Shown: one piece after another, positions 1-10,672 of the stretch
Numbering within the stretch: position 1 is the stretch's first letter
How the letters are laid out: each line of letters starts with the position of its first letter
Assembly: GCA_031216915.1 (NCBI GenBank)
Contig: CM062288.1
Span: 184,352,596 to 184,416,595 of the forward strand
Direction: 5' to 3'
DNA length: 64,000 nt
Origin: Pictodentalium vernedei
Lineage: Eukaryota; Mollusca; Scaphopoda; Dentaliida; Dentaliidae
Made by a program: the position numbers and the translations under genes
Notes under the pieces: model-generated
What the model was told of the DNA's origin: nothing
The model's database searches: none
What the model saw: only the letters and a program-made list of their open reading frames with translations

Positions 1-17
1 CTTCTCTCCTTACACAT

Positions 18-640
18 TTGTGCACCCAGGCAGCCAATACCACTTTTCTGAAGGAATGTAAAGAATGCTATTCTCGGCCTAAAAACGTACATCACGGCAT
101 TGTTCCAGAGGTCAACAATCGGATCTGGAATAACTTGCTTAAATCAGCAAAGGAGACTGAACATCTACAGCAGAGGTCACAAGGTTCATTTGTTTCTGGA
201 ATTTATGCCTTGCCGCCACTCGCTCGACGCTGACAGGATCATGCAGCTGGCACAGGACAACCCGGATTCCGAGGTTTTGCATGAATTACAAAATACAGCT
301 GAAGATGCCTGTTTTTTACTTGGTCACCCTTGATATTTGATTTTCCAAGGACGTCATGAAAATTTTCACAAACATTTCACTTACGATTACCTGGGTTTGT
401 GCAAGAAAAGTGCGCCCATTACAGATGAATTATTTGATTCAGATCTTTTCAAGTCTTGTAAGGATCTGACTGATACTGCCAGAGCAATCAGGAAGATTGT
501 GTATTCTGGAAAGTCTTGTTCATTTCGTCCACCACTGTGCACACCTTCCAGTACCTATAATGGCAAACACAAAACCAATCCTCCCATCAGAGTTTTTAGA
601 AGGCCTGGAATAATAACCACAACCACTGCTCCACATGTCA
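18..640 (+). pseudogene. DIRS gag-like ORF remnant
   Basis: The 3' part of the gag-like (ORF1) protein of DIRS element 1, spread over two or three frames. Recognisable pieces are an IWNNLLKSAKE-type helix near 110-160, a DACFLLGH motif near 300-330 that resembles the LLGHA motif of metazoan DIRS gag proteins, and a stretch around 400-470 containing APITDELFDSDLFKSCKDL, close to the usual PVTxQLFGDDL block. Frameshifts occur near 180-230 and a stop at 331-333. The start is off the window. The role of this protein is presumed to be particle or RNA binding, by analogy with retroelement gag. Confidence 0.65.
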
Positions 641-680
641 GCCAATGTACAAGAAAAGTCCAAAACCTGCATGAAAATTC

Positions 681-1290
681 CAGAAAAGCTAGTGCTTCCA
701 GCCAGGCGACTTCAACATTTTCTTTCTCATTGGATACATCTCACAACAGACAATACTTTATTACAGATTATAACTGGCTATCAAATAGAATTTCTTGCTC
801 CCCCATTTCAGTGGACCCAACCCATTAGTCCTGTTCCAAAGGATTAGTTAAAAAGGAAATTAATTCAAGCAGAACTCGACTCTCTTCTGGCCAAAGGAGC
901 TATTCAAGCCATTCAGCCTGTGCACAATCAGTTTCTTTCCACACTGTGTCCAGTGTCAAAGAAGACTGGTGGTATGCGACTGATACTCAATCTTCGACCT
1001 CTGAACACATTTATTCTGTCGATACATTTTAAAATGGAAACCCTCCAAACTGCATTACAACTGTTGAACAGGGGTGATCATTATCAATTTTCAAAATGAT
1101 CGATGGTCATATCCAGTTGAAATTAGACAACCAGACTGCCGTTTCCTACATCAACCACATGAGCAGAATACATTCTGCCACTCTCAACAGGTTTGTGAGT
1201 GGGCTCTTGCGAGACATACATATTCATCTATCCGCTGTACAATTCACAACCACCATGCCAATTGTTTTTAAAGTCCATTTTGAATGTGCT
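681..1290 (+). pseudogene. DIRS reverse transcriptase and RNase H remnant with internal deletion
   Basis: The RT begins with a RLQHFLSHW block near 705-735 and continues through FLSTLCPVSKKTGGMRLI and NLRPLNTFI (about 930-1015) to a GDHY sequence near 1072. The palm with the catalytic YxDD motif should follow. Instead the reading continues within about 20 bases into an RNase H segment, LDNQTAVSYINHM, near 1120-1160. About 1 kb of RT and RNase H has therefore been lost. A TAG at 846-848 also interrupts the RT. The enzyme would copy element RNA into DNA. This copy cannot. Confidence 0.75.
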
Positions 1291-1294
1291 TCAT

Positions 1295-1725
1295 GCTCCA
1301 GAGGTAGATCTATTTGCGAGTCGTCGGAATGACCAAACTGCAAAGTTTGTTTCATGGAAACCGGACCCAGAGGACTTGGCAACAGATGCTTTTTCCATCA
1401 CGTGGAGAGGCCTAAATTCATATGCATTTCCCCCATTCAATTTGATCACCAGATGCCTTTAGAAGATTCAACAGGATCAGGTGACAGTACTTCTTGTAAC
1501 TCTGAACTGTCCAATTCATCCCTGGTTTCCCATAGCTGTGAGGTTATTGTGTCAAGTTGCAATCTCACTCCATCCGGCAGTGGATTTATTGAGTCTACCA
1601 CACAATCTACAATCTGTACATCCTTTGGTCGAAAACTCTTCAGTTAATCACTTGGATTGCATCAGGAATCGATTCCTAAGTCAAGGATTTTCAACACATG
1701 CTTCAGACTTATTGTACTGTTCCTG
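1295..1725 (+). pseudogene. DIRS RNase H-recombinase connection segment
   Basis: Translation gives VDLFASRRNDQ, then FVSWKPDPEDLATDAFSI and YAFPPFNLI. This block lies between RNase H and tyrosine recombinase in animal DIRS polyproteins and resembles the segment at 56905-57050 of the third DIRS element. A stop after ITRCL (1460-1462) and a frame change at about 1480 break it. It leads into the recombinase remnant. Confidence 0.7.
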
Positions 1726-1739
1726 ACTCAATAAAACAA

Positions 1740-2640
1740 ATCGGCAGTACTCGTCTGCTTGGAAATTATGGATGGACATTTGTCGTCGTCACAACCTGGA
1801 TACCTTTTCAGCACGTTTAGTTGATGTTGTTGAATTTTTAACTGACCAGTTCCAACAAGGAAAGTCAAATAGTTGCATCAATTCTTATCGCTCATGCCTT
1901 TCTTCTATGCTGAATCAAGTTGATGTGATTTGTATCAGAAAGCATCGAACGATTACTCAACTTTTAAAAGGTATATTCCACTCTAAGCCACCAGTTACTA
2001 AATACGCAGTAACCTGGGATGTGTCTGTTGTTTTGAAATATTTATCATCCCTACCTTCAAATAAAGACTTGTCTTTAAAACATTTATCACTAAAACTTAT
2101 GCTGATTTCTTTAGTGTCTATACGGTCTGCTGATCGTGGGCAGTTCTTTGCATTATTGGATGTAAATAATTTATCTTTCATGGAAGACTGTGCTATTTTT
2201 AGTATTCATAAACTTCTGAAGACTTCCAAACCTGGACGGATGCTACGAAGAATTATTCTTCCAGCATATAAGCCAGAGTCTAAACTGTGTCTTACATCGA
2301 ATCTACAAGTATATTTATGGAAAACTAGTGCATTTAGATCTTTTGCTTTTCATAATCCATTGTTTCTCTCATACTTGAAACCACACCCACCTGTGACTTC
2401 AACGACATTCAGGCTTGGTGGATCAAACTTGTGTTAATGAATTCTGGCATTCAGGGTTTTGGCACTCATTCTACCCGGAGTGCAGCTACATCAGCAGCCA
2501 GACATGCTGGCCTTTCCACGATAGACATTCTTAAAGCTGCCAATTGGACTCCGGAGCCTACATTCACAAAATATTACAATCGTGAAGCTGTGTTCCCAGA
2601 ATTTGGTTCAGCAGTATTAAACTTGGGGACAAGTGGTTTA
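1740..2640 (+). pseudogene. DIRS tyrosine recombinase, frameshifted
   Basis: In DIRS elements this enzyme integrates a circular DNA intermediate without making a TSD. An N-terminal helical domain with INSYRSCLSSML lies near 1875-1915 and LLKGIFHSKPPVTKY near 1960-2010. The catalytic domain shows RSADR (first catalytic Arg) near 2125-2140 and the beta-strand Lys in KTSKPG near 2220. After a frameshift near 2405-2435 comes THSTRSAAT (His-x-x-Arg) at about 2465-2490 and the Tyr in FTKYYNRE at about 2563-2586. All catalytic residues are visible, but split over two frames. Length fits a full recombinase domain of about 290 residues. Confidence 0.85.
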
Positions 2641-2762
2641 CATGTATATGCATGTTCATTGTATCTTACTCTTTATTGCAACACTAACCAGTTCCTTTCT
2701 TATCATTACATGTATACTTATCCATTGTCTTGTACATTGTACTGTATATCTAGTTTTGAAGT

Positions 2763-2882
2763 CTGCATATTGAACTATATATCCCTGTAAGGGAGGTGAA
2801 GGATAATACATAATTAGACTAAGGTACTTACCTGTAGAATAATTGGAATTATCCTAGCCTTCCTACATGAATATATAGTTCA
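2763..2882. repeat. Internal complementary region of DIRS element 1
   Basis: The right half (about 2802-2882) is the reverse complement of the element's right terminus once the insert 3095-3867 is set aside. The left half (2769-2800, TGAACTATATATCCCTGTAA) should by analogy complement the left terminus, which is outside the window. DIRS circles are thought to be built across this kind of region. Confidence 0.7.
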
Positions 2883-3094
2883 TAACCCCCCCCCCCCCCC
2901 CTCCCCCTCCTCCGATTACATTAGGGCAGTGTCCCTACCCTGTTCTTATATTTCTAGATTTTGCACATCATTTCTATGAAATTGGGTTGCAGACTTCTGT
3001 TTTTAGTTGTTTGGCTTTATAAAGTGGGTTTTCTACTCATGCGCTGCAATTTGCATATTGAACTATATATCCATGTAGGAAGGCTAGGATAATT

Positions 3095-3867
3095 ATACCC
3101 CCACTTTCGAAGAAAATGGGGGGTATACTTGATTACATGCGTCCGTCCGTCCGTCCATCTGTCTGTCCGTCTGTGCGTCCGTGTGTGAGTCCATGTGTGA
3201 GTCCGTCCGAGAATATTCATAACTTCAGTAAATTATTATTTTTTATAATATTTGTTGGTCATAGGTATGCCCACACTAGTTATTTTTTTTTTTTATTATT
3301 TTTTTTTTTTATTTCTTGTTCACTTAGAAATTATGTCCGTCCGAGCCAAATTTTGTCTGTTCAGCCTGTATCTCGGGTATCGAATGTTCTATTGCAATGA
3401 AATTTGCCATGAACACTGCTTATGGTATAGGCTTTAAAAAAAAGGATTCAACGATATTTCTCACATTCTCCTTTTTAGAGTTATCCCCCTTTTTTGACTT
3501 AGAAATTGTAGTAAATAGACATTATTTGTCTGTTCAGCCTGTATCTCAGGTATGGGTTATCGAATTTCAGTGAAATATGGCATGCAGTTTGCCTATGACA
3601 AAGGCTTCTGCCTCATTGCTTAAAATTTCCAAACACCAAACAATTTACCATACCTTTTGACTTAGAAATTTTTGGAAATTGTTGAAAACTTTCGAAGAAA
3701 TGGAAGGGTTGGGGGGGGGGTATACTGGATTGCGTCCATCCATCTGTGCATCCGTCCGTCAGTCCATACAAGAATATTCATAAATATTATTTGTTGATCA
3801 TAGGTATGCCCACATTAGGCAGTACACCACGTGGGGGTATGCACTGGACGAAAGTCCAGCTCTTGTT
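3095..3867 (+). mobile_element. Helentron-associated (HINE-like) element, TACCCCC family
   Basis: The insert sits inside the right terminal repeat of DIRS element 1, and both sides of the empty site can be read from the repeat's inverted copy. The 5' end is a palindrome (ACCCCCACTTTCGAAG, then its complement, 3096-3126). The 3' end has GTGGGGGTAT, a matching subterminal repeat (about 3830-3840), a stem-loop CTGGAC-GAAA-GTCCAG (3844-3859) and the terminus CTCTTGTT. It contains GTCC-rich microsatellite and a second partial 5' motif at 3686-3740. There is no coding capacity. Classification as Helentron-derived is inferred from structure and T-rich insertion. Confidence 0.65.
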
Positions 3868-3913
3868 CCAATTATCCTACAGGTAAGTACCTTAGTCTAA
3901 TTATGTATTATGG

Positions 3914-4630
3914 CCACACTCAGTGGTAAGGCTCTTGTGATTTAGGAGGGCTACACTGGTTTCTGTTGCCTGGTTGTTATTGTGTTTCAAACTTTCCTGT
4001 GTGGAGGTATCTATACAAATGTACATGTGCATGTAGACAGTTAAACAAATGTATGTGTAATTGTTACATCCCATGTGATCAAAGCATACACAGAACGACA
4101 CGCTCATGTGCCATCGCAGAAGGATGTGGCCTCTCGTTCTATCCTTTCGTGCTGGCACTCATGCCACATCGATTAACCCATTTACACACGCGTGTCATTC
4201 TGTGTTTATTACATGCCATCACATCTATAAAAACAATTATTAAAAGGACACTCAGCAATTCATTTGACAACTATCAACAAAAAGAACACATTTTATCTCC
4301 AACCAAATTTGCGAGGGGAACCTGTGTTACTATTTTGTCCCCTGAGTTCCAATGTGTTCTATATGCTGAATGGCACATAGAACACATTGGAACTCTGGGG
4401 ACGATTTTTAGCTATCACTAGCCATTGAAATTGTAATTGCAGTGTATGATTTGTAGAAAATTCCAGTGAAATTTCACTTCTATTTAAAAATAGTCTTTCA
4501 ACGATTTCCTTTCGAAACAGATTTCATTTTCCACATGGTTAAGTGTTGCTGTAGATGGGGCTTACATAGAACAGGTGTGTAATAAATGTATGTTCTTCAC
4601 CAATCAATGATCATTATTCACTTATTACAG
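3914..4630. other. Non-coding, presumed intron 5' of the ceramide synthase exon
   Basis: I see no supported gene. An open stretch at 3966-4421 has no recognisable domain. The only structure is the hairpin at 4337-4402. The last 20 bases before 4631 form a plausible splice acceptor ending in TTATTACAG. Confidence 0.5.
4337..4402. repeat. Fold-back palindrome, GTCCCCTGAG type
   Basis: Two 29-base arms (4337-4365 and 4374-4402) match at 27 positions when reverse-complemented, around an 8-base loop. The arm begins GTCCCCTGAGTTCCAATGTG. It starts like the longer hairpin at 51666-51732, so both may belong to one miniature fold-back family. Confidence 0.8.
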
Positions 4631-4737
4631 GGTCTAGTAAAACAGACAGATTTGTCTGAAAGAGAAATTCAAAGATGGTTCAGAGTAAGAAGAAATGAAG
4701 ATAAGAGTAGTCTTTTGAAAAGGTTCACGGAAGGAAG
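4631..4737 (+). CDS. CERS: Ceramide synthase exon (homeobox-like segment)
   Basis: Ceramide synthases N-acylate sphingoid bases in the endoplasmic reticulum membrane. This 107-base exon is framed by an AG acceptor (TTATTACAG, ending 4630) and a GT donor (starting 4738). Read in phase 0 it gives GLVKQTDLSEREIQRWFRVR, then RNEDKSSLLKRFTEG, ending two bases into a codon. The WFRxRRN core, the start GLxKQ and the RF-x-E ending match the homeobox-like region of CERS5/CERS6-type proteins, where SWRF would come next. Neighbouring exons (upstream transmembrane part, downstream TLC domain) were not found in the window. Everything around it is transposon. It is either one exon of a gene with very long introns or a stranded fragment. 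Confidence 0.82.
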
Positions 4738-4974
4738 GTAATCTACCATTAGCTTGATTATTGTACATAAAAAACATTACATTATCATCACAGAAGGGGA
4801 GACAGAATTTTGACGGGATTGCAAATTGGTCAAAATTCTCTTGTCAGCTTTTCTCCCCACAGTAGTATAGAATCTCACACGTTGAAAAAGAAATGTTGGT
4901 ACATTGAATTCGCAATGCCATTTTCATTTGTTTTTGTTTTTTCTGATGCGGTCTTTATTTAACAGTATTTTATT
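4738..4974. other. Presumed intron, with a weak inverted repeat
   Basis: It begins with the donor GTAATC. An imperfect inverted repeat at about 4794-4861 (GGGGAGACAGAATTTTGAC against its complement) may be a small MITE. No coding signal was seen. Confidence 0.4.
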
Positions 4975-5667
4975 TAGAGATGGGCAATATACTGAAAAAC
5001 CAAACTGATACCGATATCATGAGGATACCGAAAAACCAAATCGAACCATCGTTGAATACCGATACCATCTGAATTTTCAAATTTTCCTACATTCACTATT
5101 TATACATCCCTGTTGAGGCTTGATAACAGTTAAAAGGTTCATCTTCATGAAAGATGTGACTGATTTTCTTTTCAGTTTTGTTAACCCTCAATGGACTGGG
5201 CAACTAACCTGAATTCCCACTAGATCACAAACTGTACATGCCCAATTGCCTAGCAGTGATTTCTAGTCAAGTCTTGGCTGCCTGTTAAAGCAACCAAAAC
5301 TTGACTAGAAATCACTGCCCAGTTGTTTTGTCTATTGCTGAAGATGGCATGGTCAGGGCACATGTTCCGAGATCGCAAAAGTCTAAAATAGGTATTTAAA
5401 CATTAAGGTGCATTTAGAACAAGTCACAAAATTACTGTAGATATGGTTTGCGGTCGTAAAAGAATGTCATTGTTGAGCTCTTTGGCAGTCTCAATTATAG
5501 CATTGTGGTAGAATGATACTACAACAACTTATTCTGTTTTTTATGATGTGAATTCCTCTTTGGTACTATCCACAAACCTCAGTCAATTCAGATAGCGAAT
5601 ATTGAACCGATACCTAAAAATACCGAAACCGATACTGAACTCAAAATTTCAATACCGCCAATCTCTA
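4975..5667 (+). mobile_element. Non-autonomous hAT element, copy 1
   Basis: The terminal inverted repeat begins TAGAGATGGGCAATA at the left and ends CCAATCTCTA at the right. The flanks are an 8-base duplication ATTTTATT (4967-4974 and 5668-5675), the length typical of hAT. The body has repeated ATACCGAAA-like motifs and an internal hairpin at about 5252-5327 (arm CAGTGATTTCTAGTCAAG). It has no ORF. A copy in opposite orientation lies at 46739-47447. Confidence 0.85.
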
Positions 5668-5675
5668 ATTTTATT

Positions 5676-5875
5676 TATGTAATCTTGATTCACTGGTGTA
5701 GGCATATCGTGATTTGATTGAATAAAAGGCAACTTTTGTGATCATAGTGCTGTACTTCTGACTGTCAAGATGATGAATGTACTGGCCAGGACCTTCGATT
5801 GGTCTAATTTGGTCTCAACGGCAAATACTCTTACTTGTCGAACAGTAGTGATTATTTATTAGATATGATTTTTAG
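5676..5875. other. Non-coding, nothing recognised
   Basis: AT-rich sequence with no ORF, repeat or splice pattern that I can support. Confidence 0.4.
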
Positions 5876-7215
5876 CTCAACTTTGACGTAGTCAAATCTG
5901 AGTTTATGTCCGTCCATCCGTCAACAATTCAATACGGCTCGGGCTAGAGGCCATATTTATGAACCGATCTTTATGAAACTTTTTGGGTACCTTTGTTATC
6001 ACCGTGGGATGAGAACGAGTGTTTTGGTGTGCGGTCCAAAATTCAAGATGGCCAGCTGCAGCCATTTTGTACCGAAATTAGTGCAATCAGTTTTTTGTAC
6101 AGAACTTCTGTATGAAAGTTCTGATTTGAATAAATGGTTGTATGAATGTTTAGTAACATGGAATACATCACATATAATACAGGTTTTTCCTCATGCAGAA
6201 ATTATGCAAATTAGGTGAACTTTGATTTATTCAGTGCTACTTATACACAATAAGTACACATGTCAATACAGCTTGGGCTAGGGGCTGTATTTATGAACCG
6301 ATCTTCAAGCAACTTCTTTGGTACCTTTGTTATCACCTTGGGACGAGGACGAGTGTTTTTGGGTGCCGTCTGAAATTCTAGATGGCTGCTGGTGGCCATT
6401 TTGTACCGAAATTATGTACAATCATTTTTTTGTACAGAACTTCTATACAGCTCGGACTATAGGCCATATTTATGAACCAGTCTATGAAACTTCTTGGGTA
6501 CCTTTGTTATCACTGTGGGATGAGAACGAGTGTTTTTGGGGTGCAGTCTGAAATTCAAGATGGCCAGCGGCAGCCATTTTGTACCGAAATTAGGTACAAT
6601 CAATTTTTTATACAGAACTTCTGTATGAAAGTTCTGATTTGAATAAATTTTTGAATGAATGTTTAGTAACATGGAATACTTCACATATAATGCAGGTTTT
6701 TTCTTGTGCAGAAATTATGCAAATTAGATGAACTTTGATTTACTCAGTTCTACTTTTAAACAGTAAGTACACATGTCAGTATGGCTTGGGCTAAGGGCTG
6801 TATTTATGAACCGATCTTCACGAAACTTCTTGGGTACCTTTGTTATCACCTTGGGATGGGAACAAGTGTTTTGGGGTGTGGTCCGATGTCGAAATTCAAG
6901 ATGGCTGCCACTGGCCATTTTATACCGAAATTCGGTGCAATCAGTTTTTGTACAGAACTTTTAGGACTATGTTTGTTATTATCATGGGATGGGAATGAGT
7001 GCTTTTGGGCTTGGGCAAAAATTCAAAATGCCTGTCGGCAGTCATATTTACAGAAATTGTGTGTATTACATTTTTTTAACAGAACCTGTAAAGAAGATTT
7101 TTTATTTCGGTAATGTTTGCTATAAATTTATTGGGTGCCTTCGTTATCACTGTGGTATGAGAACAAATATTTTTGGGTTTAGTCAGACCCACTTGGGGAC
7201 TCAAAAAGGGAGATA
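5876..7215 (+). repeat. Diverged tandem repeat array with a 5' palindrome, possibly Helentron-like
   Basis: It starts with TTTTTAGCTCAACTTTGAC followed by its partial complement, the same style of 5' palindrome as the AGCTCACC elements. Then come about five diverged direct units. Each carries TTATGAACCGATCTT, CTTTGTTATCAC, GGGATGAGAACGAGTGTTTT, CAAGATGGCC and GTACAGAACTTCT. Unit starts are near 5940, 6265, 6448, 6780 and 6960, and some units are longer because they keep an extra ~130-base tail. Short open frames inside are repeat noise. I could not identify a 3' stem-loop terminus. Confidence 0.6.
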
Positions 7216-7276
7216 ATTAAAAATCTTTTCCAAAAATACCAGACAAAATAATGTTTTTTGAATTCAGCATCCCTAG

Positions 7277-9800
7277 TACAGTGAAACCTGTCTTGAGCGA
7301 TCACTGTTGTCAGCGACCACCTGCCATTTACGACCACACTTTCAACGCACCGATCATTTTCACTCCATAATGACACTGCCATCAGCGACCACCTCCCAGA
7401 CGCGACCGGTGATTTAGGACCACAGTTACAATTTTTACATGTAATGAGCGACCACTTTTGTAAAGAGTGACTTATTTCAAGAACGTTTCCATGCTTGAAC
7501 ATCACGGCAGTGACATTATGACATTCAGTTGACTGAATGACAGTGTGGTTATATTTTGGTGATTAGCAACAAATTAAAATTATATTTGTGTACTTACGAA
7601 GTCTTGTTCATTTGTTATCCATATTATCAATAAATCATCAATCTTGTATATATTTAATGTCACTTCATTTATTTCACTCAACACCAAACACTAAAAAGTT
7701 TTATTTTTTTTAACTCCCGCATCTATTAGAGATCATAGAAAACAAGTTGGTCGTTTGTTACAAGGGAGGATTAAGTGATTGGTTCACAGCCGTCACGTGT
7801 ATTCTGGGAACCAATTGCTTACATGTATTCTGAAAATGAACTTCTCTCAAAACAAAAGCTACATGTATTAAAGCTTTGTTATTGTACCGACAGTCTCGAC
7901 GGGAACAGTTCTCAATGTTAAAAAATAAATGCAATAAAAACTTAAAAACACCCCAAGCTGTCCAACTCAAGACAAATAAACTGCTTTGCTCGTTTACCTT
8001 TATCACAATATGAAACAATGATTTGTTTGCATACAAATAACTTGTTTTGTTTGCTTGTCCATGTCGATGAACTGTTAATTGTTGATGAACTGTTTTCATA
8101 TTTGATACAATGTGGTCAGCTTTTCAATGCTGTTTGATCAGAACTCACAGTAGCTGGCATTTGTCCTTTTACATTGTTTTAATTTTTAAAAATAAATGAC
8201 AGCTTGATCAATCTTGGTGTAAGTGTTATTCTTGAAAAAACAACAAATCTGTATATAAGATGGACAAAAGTCCACAGGCAGCATATCAACCGCAATCCTG
8301 AGTTATGAAAGCCCAGCAAAAAGGAGACAGATTTGCTCAAAACATTGCATTAGAGCTGTCTGTGGGAAAAACCCTAATTCAAAATATAATTGAAGAAAAA
8401 GCCAATATCAAGCAGAAATGGGAATCAGGAGACGAAGCAAGTCGTAAATATGTAAAAGCAAGTAGAACTTTGTACAGTGGCTTGAACGCGAGAGTATTAG
8501 AATGGTTTTGTATGGCGAGAAGTAAGAATGTACCCATTAGAGGTTAATTTCTTGAACAGAAAGCAATAGTTGCTTCGATGGAAATGGGGCACGACGATTT
8601 CACGGCCCCCAATGGGTGGTTATAAAGCTTCAGGTCCAGATAAAACATCAAGGCAAACGTGCTGAGTGGTGAATCAGCAGATGTCAACCAACAAACAGTA
8701 GATGATTGGATAAAAAGATTACCAGCAATATACTACTGGCTATTCACCTGAAAATTTTTTCAGTGCAGATGAAACAGGGCTCTTCTACCGTGGATTGCCA
8801 GAAAGATCTCTTGTACATAAAAGTGACCTCAGGAAAAGTTTAAAAAAGGCAAAAGAGAGGTTGATGATATTAGTGGCCTGCAGTGCAACTGGGGAAAAGT
8901 TATACCCACTTATTATAGGAAAGTCTGAAAATCCACGTTGTTTAAAAGGTGTTAAAGTGAGAGACCTGGGTGTAAACTACTGTGCCAACAGAAAAGCATG
9001 GATGACGGCAGACATTTTTAGTTCTTGACTAACAAAACTAAAGAAAATGAAGTCAAAGGAGCGGAAAATTCTGATGCTGTTGGACAATTTCAGTGGGTAT
9101 CCGGACATTGCACTCAGTAACGTGAAGTTAGTGTTCCTCCCCCCAAACACAACATCAAAAGTTCAGCCTTGTGATGCAGGTCTAATTCAGTCCTTAAAAC
9201 TGAATTATCGAAAGAAGATGTTAAATCACATGCTCTCCAAAAGTGATGAAGTGTCAACAGCTAGTGAAATAGCAAAAAGTATAAATATTCTTTCTGCTAT
9301 TATGTGGGTGAAGTCTGCATGGGTGGATGTTTCCACCATTACTATTCAAAAATGTTTTTCAAAGTGTGGAATAGGGAGCACACCCATATGTGAGTTAGAG
9401 CCTGCAAATAATAGTGCTTGCAGCAAATTCACAAATATTCTCTGAGGTGTATCAAGGGATGATTATATTGCAAGTGATGATATATCAGCATTAACTTACA
9501 ATGATGGTATGAACTGGGAAGATGAAATTTTGAAAGGTACTGACAAGGAACCGAAAAGTGACAGTGAAAGTGAAGAGGAGTCCACTCTCCCTGAAACTGA
9601 GACACAAGTTCACGTACCTTCACATTTACAAGCCCTGGATCTTATAGCACAGTTAAAAAAACTATGATGCATACCACAAAAATGCTGATATCCTTCTAAT
9701 GTGTAATGAAATGGAAATGACTGTAGAAAAAAAACAGGTTAATAGCAAGTGTAAACAATCTTCAATAACCAGTTTTTTCTGTAAAAAATCTTAACCCTTA
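7277..9800 (+). mobile_element. pogo/Tigger-like DNA transposon, right end not found
   Basis: The left end is CAGTGAAACCTGTCTTGAGC (from 7279) preceded by TA, as expected for the Tc1/mariner-pogo superfamily, which duplicates TA on insertion. The leader repeats GCGACCACC-like motifs up to about 7470. A broken transposase lies at 8305-9667. No reverse-complement terminus is visible between 9668 and 10672, so the right end is lost, diverged or displaced. A related end occurs on the opposite strand at 36171-36191. Confidence 0.7.
8305..9667 (+). pseudogene. pogo/Tigger transposase, broken
   Basis: A DDE transposase of the CENP-B/Tigger type for cut-and-paste transposition. The first part (8305-8545) matches the DNA-binding region, with ALELSVGKTLIQNII, as in CENP-B helix-turn-helix proteins, and the following second helix-turn-helix. 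The catalytic core shows FSADETGLFYRGLP near 8758-8800 (first Asp), LMLLDNFSGYPDI near 9070-9110 (second Asp) and VQPCDAGLIQSLK near 9161-9199 (third Asp). A stop at 8545, frame changes in 8546-8795, a stop near 9026 and another at about 9443 interrupt it. An acidic tail continues to about 9667. The extreme N-terminus is missing. A leader ORF on the opposite strand at 7758-8099 is not supported. Confidence 0.85.
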
Positions 9801-9819
9801 ATTATTGATTTTCTAATTT

Positions 9820-10672
9820 TTAAAAATCATGAGGGTAAATTGTTGCGATTGAAGAATGTAGAAGAAACCATAAAAGATGACTGTTGTATGCCATGGAAAA
9901 TCATTATTGTCCTAAAACACTTTGGTGTTTTATGACAATACATGCTTTCTCATTGTATAGCATGGGGGGGGCGTTATGAGGATAAATTGTTGCGATTAAA
10001 GAAATTGAGAGCTTATTAAAAAAAGAACCTTGGTACATCATGACAAACCACGATGCTGTTCTAAAATACCAGTGTTTTAGAACAATACCATGTTTTGCTA
10101 TGGGGCACTGCTGTTCTATTTTTTTATAAGTACTTCACTCCATGTTAGTCATCCCACTTCCATTTGCCACTTTCCAGCAAAGATTCAAATGCGGAATGCA
10201 GCTGCAATTTAAAAATACGTCTGTTTTTTGAATAGCACTTATCGGTTTTATGGCAATACATGCTTTCCCATTGTATAGCATGGTACTCTTTTCGGATAAT
10301 GGTAATTGGAGGGGTGGGGGGGGGGGGGGGGGGAGGGGGTAGTGTCATGAGGATAAATTATTGCAATTAAAGAAATTGGGAGCTCATTAAAAAAAGAACC
10401 ACTTTACATCATGACAAACCACAATACTGTTCTATTTTAGGACAATACCATGTTTTGCTATGGGATACTGCTGTTCTTTTTTTTATAAGCACGTCGCTCC
10501 ACAAGTCCATCCCACTTCCATTCGCCACTTTCCGGCAGAGATTCAAATGTGAAATGCAGTGTTAGCTGCAATTTAAAAATACGTCCATTGTGTATTGTAT
10601 TTTTAGTCGTAGATTTTCACCCCCTTACGGAGGATGCACATGAATTTCTTTGTACAAACGTGATCTATTTTT
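9820..10672. repeat. Two direct repeats of ~380 bases with G-runs
   Basis: A unit with GAGGATAAATTGTTGCGATT, AAAAAAGAACC, CATCATGACAAACCAC and CCATGTTTTGCTATGGG occurs at about 9977-10220 and again at 10350-10600. Copies of CAATACATGCTTTC (9941 and 10256) precede each. A poly-G run lies at about 10315-10334. No gene is visible. This may be the body of an unidentified non-autonomous transposon, possibly including the lost right end of the pogo element. Confidence 0.6.

Larger units (their letters stand above)
1..3913 (+). mobile_element. DIRS-like retrotransposon 1, 3' portion
   Basis: This is the right-hand part of a tyrosine-recombinase retrotransposon whose left end lies outside the window. 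In order it holds gag-like, RT, RNase H, connection and recombinase coding remnants, all on the + strand, then complementary terminal sequence. The block at 2802-2850 (start AATACATAATTAGACTAAGG) is the reverse complement of 3868-3912, and 2854-2882 is the reverse complement of 3058-3090. DIRS elements have such an internal complementary region next to the right terminal repeat. A Helentron-like insert at 3095-3867 splits the right terminal repeat. Frameshifts, stops and an RT-RNase H deletion mean it is dead. Confidence 0.85.

Noticed and set aside
3966-4421. A 151-codon open frame on the + strand
   Set aside because: Cysteine-rich by chance, with no domain, and it crosses the hairpin at 4337-4402. 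There is no splice or homology support.
5940-7170. Tandem repeats considered as a CRISPR array
   Set aside because: Units are 180-330 bases, diverged, and without short conserved repeats and unique spacers. The DNA is eukaryotic.
7758-8099. 113-codon minus-strand frame
   Set aside because: Lies in the leader of the pogo element, opposite to its transposase, with no recognisable domain.
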